Source: JB111 sp049856175 (lineage in GTDB: Bacteria > Actinomycetota > Actinomycetes > Actinomycetales > Actinomycetaceae). From it: 64,000 nucleotides of DNA. The DNA lies in contig NZ_JBNDNA010000001.1 of assembly GCF_049856175.1 (NCBI RefSeq), forward strand, positions 248,001-312,000, in the 5' to 3' direction. A model generated the notes under the pieces. The model did no database searches, had not been told where the DNA came from, and saw only the letters and a program-made list of their open reading frames with translations. Positions 60,422-64,000 of the stretch are shown here, one piece after another (position 1 is the stretch's first letter; each line of letters opens with the position of its first letter). Made by a program: the position numbers and the translations under genes.

Positions 60422-61368
60422 GCGTCCGCCATGAGGTCGGCGGCGCCGGATACGAGCAGGTCGTCGGCGAGGTCGCGCCCGACGGTCGCGGCGAGCGTCG
60501 TGTCGGCCGGGTCGATGCTCGCGTGCGCCGCGCGCCGCAGGTGCAGGGCGCCGTCCGGTCGGGCGACGACGGCGGCGAGCTCGAGGTCCTCGCCGTCGAG
60601 GGTGGCCAGTGCGCCGACCGGGGCGGCGCAGCCGGCCTCGAGCCGGCCGAGCAGGGTCCGCTCGGCGACGACCGCGGCCGCGGACGGCGCGTGGTGGATC
60701 GCTCGCAGTGCGGCGGCGAGACCGGGCAGCTCGGAGTCGACGTCGTCGCGGGTCTCCACGGCGAGGGCGCCCTGGCCGGGGGCCGGTAGGAAGCTCGGCG
60801 GGCCGAGGATCTCGGTGGCCCGGCCCTCGAGGCCGAGCCTGCGCAGGCCGGACAGTGCGAGGACCACGGCGTCGAGGTCGTCCTCGGTCCGCGCGAGGCG
60901 AGTGGGCACGTTGCCGCGGATGTCGACGATCTCGAGGTCGGGCCGGGCGATGAGCAGCAGCGCGGCGCGGCGGGGGGAGCCGGTGCCGACTCGGGCGCCG
61001 GCGGGCAGGTCGGCGAGCGTGAGCCCGTCGCGCGCGCACAGGGCGTCGCGCGGGTCCTCGCGCGGGGGGACCGCGGCGATCGTCAGTCCGGGGTGCGGCG
61101 CCGTGGGCAGGTCCTTGAGGGAGTGCACGACGACATCGACCTCGCCGTCGAGCAGCGCCGCACGCAGGGCGCCCGCGAAGACGCCGGTGCCGCCGAGGGA
61201 GGCGAGCGAGGCGGTGGACACGTCGCCCTCGGTGCGCACGACGACCAGATCGAGCGCGCCGGCGCCCGCGGCGGTCAGTGCGTCGGCGACGTGGCTCGAC
61301 TGCGTGCGGGCGAGGTCGGAACCTCGCGTGCCCAGGCGCCAGGGCCGCGCGGCGGTGGCTGAGGTCAT
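60418..61368 (-). CDS. hemC: Hydroxymethylbilane synthase (porphobilinogen deaminase)
   Basis: A 316-residue enzyme that polymerises four porphobilinogens. RLGTRGSDLARTQSSHVA opens the domain, VVHSLKDLPT is the substrate-binding loop, RGNVPTRLARTEDDLDAVVLALSGL follows, and the cofactor Cys sits in LEAGCAAPVGAL. ATG 61368 is followed upstream by GAGAAT with a six-base gap (61375-61380), consistent with a leaderless transcript starting at the edge of an AT-rich region. It begins a likely hemC-hemD-hemB-hemL unit. Confidence 0.95.
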   Translation of the reverse strand: MTSATAARPWRLGTRGSDLARTQSSHVADALTAAGAGALDLVVVRTEGDVSTASLASLGGTGVFAGALRAALLDGEVDVVVHSLKDLPTAPHPGLTIAAVPPREDPRDALCARDGLTLADLPAGARVGTGSPRRAALLLIARPDLEIVDIRGNVPTRLARTEDDLDAVVLALSGLRRLGLEGRATEILGPPSFLPAPGQGALAVETRDDVDSELPGLAAALRAIHHAPSAAAVVAERTLLGRLEAGCAAPVGALATLDGEDLELAAVVARPDGALHLRRAAHASIDPADTTLAATVGRDLADDLLVSGAADLMADA

Positions 61369-61621
61369 GCCGTCATTCTCGCACCGACCGCCGTCGAGAA
61401 TGGTTCTAATATGCAAGTGCGGCGTAACGAAAATGCGAAAACTGGACATCTGTGAAATCGACCTGACGAACCGTCAGGACCATTCTTTGGATATGACGAC
61501 GAGTCGTCATAAAGCATATTCAGTCGCACGTGCTGCCTCATTCAGAACACGTGTATGTCACATGATGTACGCAACATCCGACAGGTGGGCCGGTGCGGGC
61601 ACGGACCGTGCCCGGGTTATC
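61369..61621. promoter_or_regulatory. AT-rich, palindrome-bearing gap within the heme cluster
   Basis: About 250 bp with visibly lower GC content than its surroundings and no convincing gene. It holds two compact dyads, CCTGACG-AAC-CGTCAGG (61462-61478) and TATGACGAC-GA-GTCGTCATA (61492-61511), plus ACACGTGT at 61547. AGAATGGTTCT near 61396 is a small dyad. It probably contains the hemC promoter and regulator sites, and may also be the scar of a lost gene. Confidence 0.7.
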
Positions 61622-63145
61622 TCACACGAGGCGCCGGGCCAGCCGACGGGCGTGGGCGACGACTGCGGGCAGCCCCGTCCCGGCGACCCACGCGCCCGCG
61701 AGGTGCAGGTCCCGCTCCGCCGCCGTCGCCGCCAGGTCCGTGACGGTCTCCCGCATGCCCGGGGTCTGCGGCGCGAGCGCGCCGCCGTGCGAGATCGGCG
61801 CCGTGGCGAGCAGCTGGGCCGCGGTGAGATCGACGCCGAGCAGCGCCGCGGCGTCGGCCAGTGCCTCGTCGACCCCGGGCAGGCGCGGCTCCTCGCCGGG
61901 GCGCCCGTAGGAGAGCCGCACGGCGTGCCGGCCGCCCAGCGCCGCGGCCACCCAGGGCCACTTGGCGCTGGAGTGGGTGAGCGCCTTCGCGCGGACGGCG
62001 CGCCCGCCGGGCTCGGCCCCCTCGCCGACGATGACGCCCGATCCTCGCGGCGCCCGGTCCAGGGCCGGGGCGTCGAGGATCAGCGTGCGGTGCTCCACCG
62101 GCGCGCCGGGGACGAGCCGGACCTCCCGGGCCGTGGGGAATTCCGGCTCGACCATGCGCAGCGCCTCCGGGCCGGGAACCGCCAGCACCACCTCACGCGC
62201 GCGCAGCGTCCCGCCGGGCGCGACCTGGAGCTGCCAGGCTCCGCCGTCGCGGACGAGCCGCTCGACAGCCGCGCCCGTGCGGATCTCGGCGCCCGCGGCG
62301 ACGGCCGCGCGGGCGAGCGTTGCGGGCAGCAGGTGCATGCCGCCGCGGACGGTGGCCACGGCCGGTCCTTCGCCGACGAGCGACGCGACCGCCGTGCTCA
62401 GCGACCCGGACTCGGCCAGGGCCGCGCGCAGGCCGGGCGCGACGACGTCGATCGCGAGCTCCTCCGGGTCGGACGCGTGCAGCGCGCCGGCGATCGGGCG
62501 GACGAGGCGCTCGAGGACGTCCTCGCCCATCGCGTACCGCACGACGTCGGCGAGCGAGGCCGAGCCTGGCAGCGCGCCGGCTCGCCCCGCGGAGTCCGCC
62601 TCCGCCGCCCGGCGCGCCGCGCGCTCCCCGAGGATCTGGGCGACGAGCGGATGGGCGAGGTCCGAGGGGACGCCGAGCAGCGACCGCGGCGGCACGGGCC
62701 GCGCGGGGCCGGCCGCCGGCTGCACCCACGAGCCCGCGGCGGGCCGCTCGATCGCGAGCCCCAGCTCCTCGGCCAGCTCGATCGCCGCCGGCCGCCGCGT
62801 GCCCATGGCCTCGGCCCCGCCGTCGAGGAGGACCGGACCGGTGCGGACTCCGCCGTCGGCACCGCCGTCGGCACTGCCGGACCCGCCGACGAGCGAGAGC
62901 GAGAGCGGCGAGACGAGCCCGCCGACCCGGCCCGACGCCTCCAGCAGGACGACCGACCGGCCGGACCGGGTGACGTCGTGGGCGAGCGTGAGGCCGGCGA
63001 TCCCCGCCCCGATCACGGCGAGGTCCCAGGTGGTGCGGTCGGGGGCGGGGACCTTCCGGCCGGGGTCGTGCGAGGTGGCTGCGCCGGCCGCGGGATCCGG
63101 CCCGGTGGAGGTCGCTGCGCCGGCCGCGGGGTCCGATCCGGTCAC
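61622..63145 (-). CDS. hemY: Protoporphyrinogen/coproporphyrinogen III oxidase (HemY/CgoX)
   Basis: A 507-residue FAD amine-oxidase-fold enzyme. The dinucleotide fold VIGAGIAGLTLAHDVTRSGRSVVLLEASGRVGGLVSP lies about residues 44-80, and EVVLAVPGPEAL and HLAGAWVAGTGLPAVV near the C-terminus complete the FAD site. In gram-positive bacteria this enzyme oxidises coproporphyrinogen III. The first 35 residues are a repeat (36-bp DNA period). GTG 63145 overlaps the hemE stop (GTGA). No hemQ gene is adjacent. Confidence 0.93.
   Translation of the reverse strand: MTGSDPAAGAATSTGPDPAAGAATSHDPGRKVPAPDRTTWDLAVIGAGIAGLTLAHDVTRSGRSVVLLEASGRVGGLVSPLSLSLVGGSGSADGGADGGVRTGPVLLDGGAEAMGTRRPAAIELAEELGLAIERPAAGSWVQPAAGPARPVPPRSLLGVPSDLAHPLVAQILGERAARRAAEADSAGRAGALPGSASLADVVRYAMGEDVLERLVRPIAGALHASDPEELAIDVVAPGLRAALAESGSLSTAVASLVGEGPAVATVRGGMHLLPATLARAAVAAGAEIRTGAAVERLVRDGGAWQLQVAPGGTLRAREVVLAVPGPEALRMVEPEFPTAREVRLVPGAPVEHRTLILDAPALDRAPRGSGVIVGEGAEPGGRAVRAKALTHSSAKWPWVAAALGGRHAVRLSYGRPGEEPRLPGVDEALADAAALLGVDLTAAQLLATAPISHGGALAPQTPGMRETVTDLAATAAERDLHLAGAWVAGTGLPAVVAHARRLARRLV
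63079..63145. repeat. 36-bp repeat at the hemY start
   Basis: CTGCGCCGGCCGCGGG recurs at 63079 and 63115, a 36-bp period encoding a 12-residue AAGAATSxGxDP-like repeat in the N-terminus of HemY. Confidence 0.75.
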
Positions 63146-64000
63146 AGGGAGTGGACGAGCTCGACGATGCGCGTGAGCACCGCCGGGTCCGTGGTGGGCG
63201 GGACGCCGTGACCGAGGTTGACCACGTGCCCGGGCGCCGCCCGACCCGCCTCGACGACGGCGCGCACGTGCCGCTCGAGAACCTCCCACGGCGCGGTGAG
63301 CAGCGCAGGGTCGATGTTGCCCTGCAGCGGCACCTCTCCGCCCAGCCGCTCGTTCGCGACGTCGAGCCGGAGTCGGTGGTCCACCCCGACGACCTCGGCG
63401 TGCCCCGCCATGACGGTGAGGAGCTCGGACGTGCCGGTCCCGAACGAGACCCGCGGCACCCGGTCCGCCACGTGGTCCAGCGCGCGCGCCGAGTACGGGG
63501 CGGCGCGCGCGGTGTAGTCGTCGACGGACAGCGAGCCGGCCCAGGAGTCGAAGAGCTGGACGGCGCGGACGCCGGCGTCGACCTGCGCGGCGAGGAACGC
63601 GCCCGTGAGGTCGGCGGTCCAGGTGAGCAGCCGGTCCCAGGCGGCGGGGTCGGCGTGCATGAGTGCGCGGGCGGCCAGGTGGTCGCGCGAGGGGCGGCCC
63701 TCGACGAGGTAGGCGGCCAGGGTGAACGGGGCGCCGCCGAAGCCGATGAGCGGGGTGTCGCCGGGCCCGTCGCCGGTGCCGAGCTCGTCGGTCACCGCGC
63801 GGACGGCCGCCGCGATCGGGGCGTGGTCGCCGGGCTCGTGGGCGGTCAGGCGCGCGACGTCGGCCGGGGTGCGGACCGGGTCCGCGATGACGGGGCCGAC
63901 CCCGGGGACGATCTCGACGTCGATGCCCGCGAGCCTCAGCGGCACGACGATGTCGGAGAAGAGGATCGCGGCGTCGACGCCGTGCCGGCGCACCGGCTGG
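63142..64000 (-). CDS. hemE: Uroporphyrinogen decarboxylase, 5' truncated
   Basis: The C-terminal 286 residues of HemE, which decarboxylates uroporphyrinogen III. AAILFSDIVVPL and GFGGAPFTLAAYLVEG match the substrate cleft, with VQLFDSWAGSLSVDDY, VDHRLRLDVANERLGGEVPLQGNIDPALL and NLGHGVPPTTDPAVL as the other blocks. The gene enters from the right edge, reading leftward. It is the first of the visible minus-strand heme genes and overlaps hemY by four bases. Confidence 0.95.
   Translation of the reverse strand, partial: QPVRRHGVDAAILFSDIVVPLRLAGIDVEIVPGVGPVIADPVRTPADVARLTAHEPGDHAPIAAAVRAVTDELGTGDGPGDTPLIGFGGAPFTLAAYLVEGRPSRDHLAARALMHADPAAWDRLLTWTADLTGAFLAAQVDAGVRAVQLFDSWAGSLSVDDYTARAAPYSARALDHVADRVPRVSFGTGTSELLTVMAGHAEVVGVDHRLRLDVANERLGGEVPLQGNIDPALLTAPWEVLERHVRAVVEAGRAAPGHVVNLGHGVPPTTDPAVLTRIVELVHSL

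Noticed and set aside
61434..61620. Possible small protein in the AT-rich gap (plus strand, MRKLDICEIDL...)
   Set aside because: No ribosome-binding site, and codon use is unlike the genome. It has no stop of its own before running antisense into hemY.
59636..63211. A 1191-codon open frame on the plus strand across the heme cluster
   Set aside because: It is antisense to hemD, hemC and hemY and crosses the AT-rich gap. The translation is Arg/Ala/Gly-rich without any domain.

Overview
The window is a gene-dense, very GC-rich chromosomal segment of an actinobacterium. It has a WhiB regulator, strong GC bias at third codon positions, frequent GTG and TTG starts, many apparently leaderless genes and a gram-positive-type heme cluster. 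The order Micrococcales (Cellulomonas or Promicromonospora-like) is the best guess, but that is inference from gene content. I see no rRNA, tRNA, insertion sequence, prophage or CRISPR array. 51 protein genes are called; the first and last are cut by the window edges.

Layout. 1-2.3 kb: end of a ring-cleavage-type dioxygenase, a fumarylacetoacetate hydrolase family enzyme and a two-domain VOC protein. 2.4-9.2 kb: DEAD-box RNA helicase, GlgX-type debranching enzyme, then a translationally coupled pair of an ATC-hydrolase-like protein and an M20-type carbamoylase/amidase. 9.3-13.5 kb: an orphan ectoine synthase facing an unusual Nramp-type transporter, an HdeD-like membrane protein and an MFS exporter. 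13.5-29.6 kb: housekeeping and accessory metabolism: SWIM-SNF2 helicase, ThiD/PdxK-type kinase, aldo/keto reductase, AI-2E family membrane protein, UDP-glucose pyrophosphorylase, WhiB, FGGY kinase, RibD-type reductase, SDR, acyltransferase, CYTH protein, zinc alcohol dehydrogenase. 29.6-37.9 kb: patatin, TetR regulator divergent from an MMPL transporter with a clear operator in its promoter, nucleotidyltransferase-like protein, threonine dehydratase, CopC-like protein. 38-46 kb: a minus-strand block of two SPFH/band-7 proteins, a kinase-like/flippase fusion and a DUF2079-type membrane protein. 46-49.6 kb: copper operon csoR-copZ-copA behind a textbook double CsoR box. 49.6-53.8 kb: a large protein of unknown function, ArsR plus double-SRPBCC protein, Ppx/GppA phosphatase. 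54-64 kb: GNAT, DedA, purB and the heme cluster hemE-hemY-(gap)-hemC-hemD-hemB-hemL.

Non-coding features of note. Several gene borders carry compact repeat elements of one architecture, an arm, its inverted copy and then a further direct copy of the inverted arm, each with a different sequence. One has a near-identical inverted copy inside the copA coding sequence as an in-frame insertion. Sixteen genes share a TANNNT-like hexamer ending six or seven bases before the start codon, which points to widespread leaderless transcription and helps choose starts. The heme cluster contains an AT-rich, palindrome-bearing gap where many actinobacteria carry hemQ.
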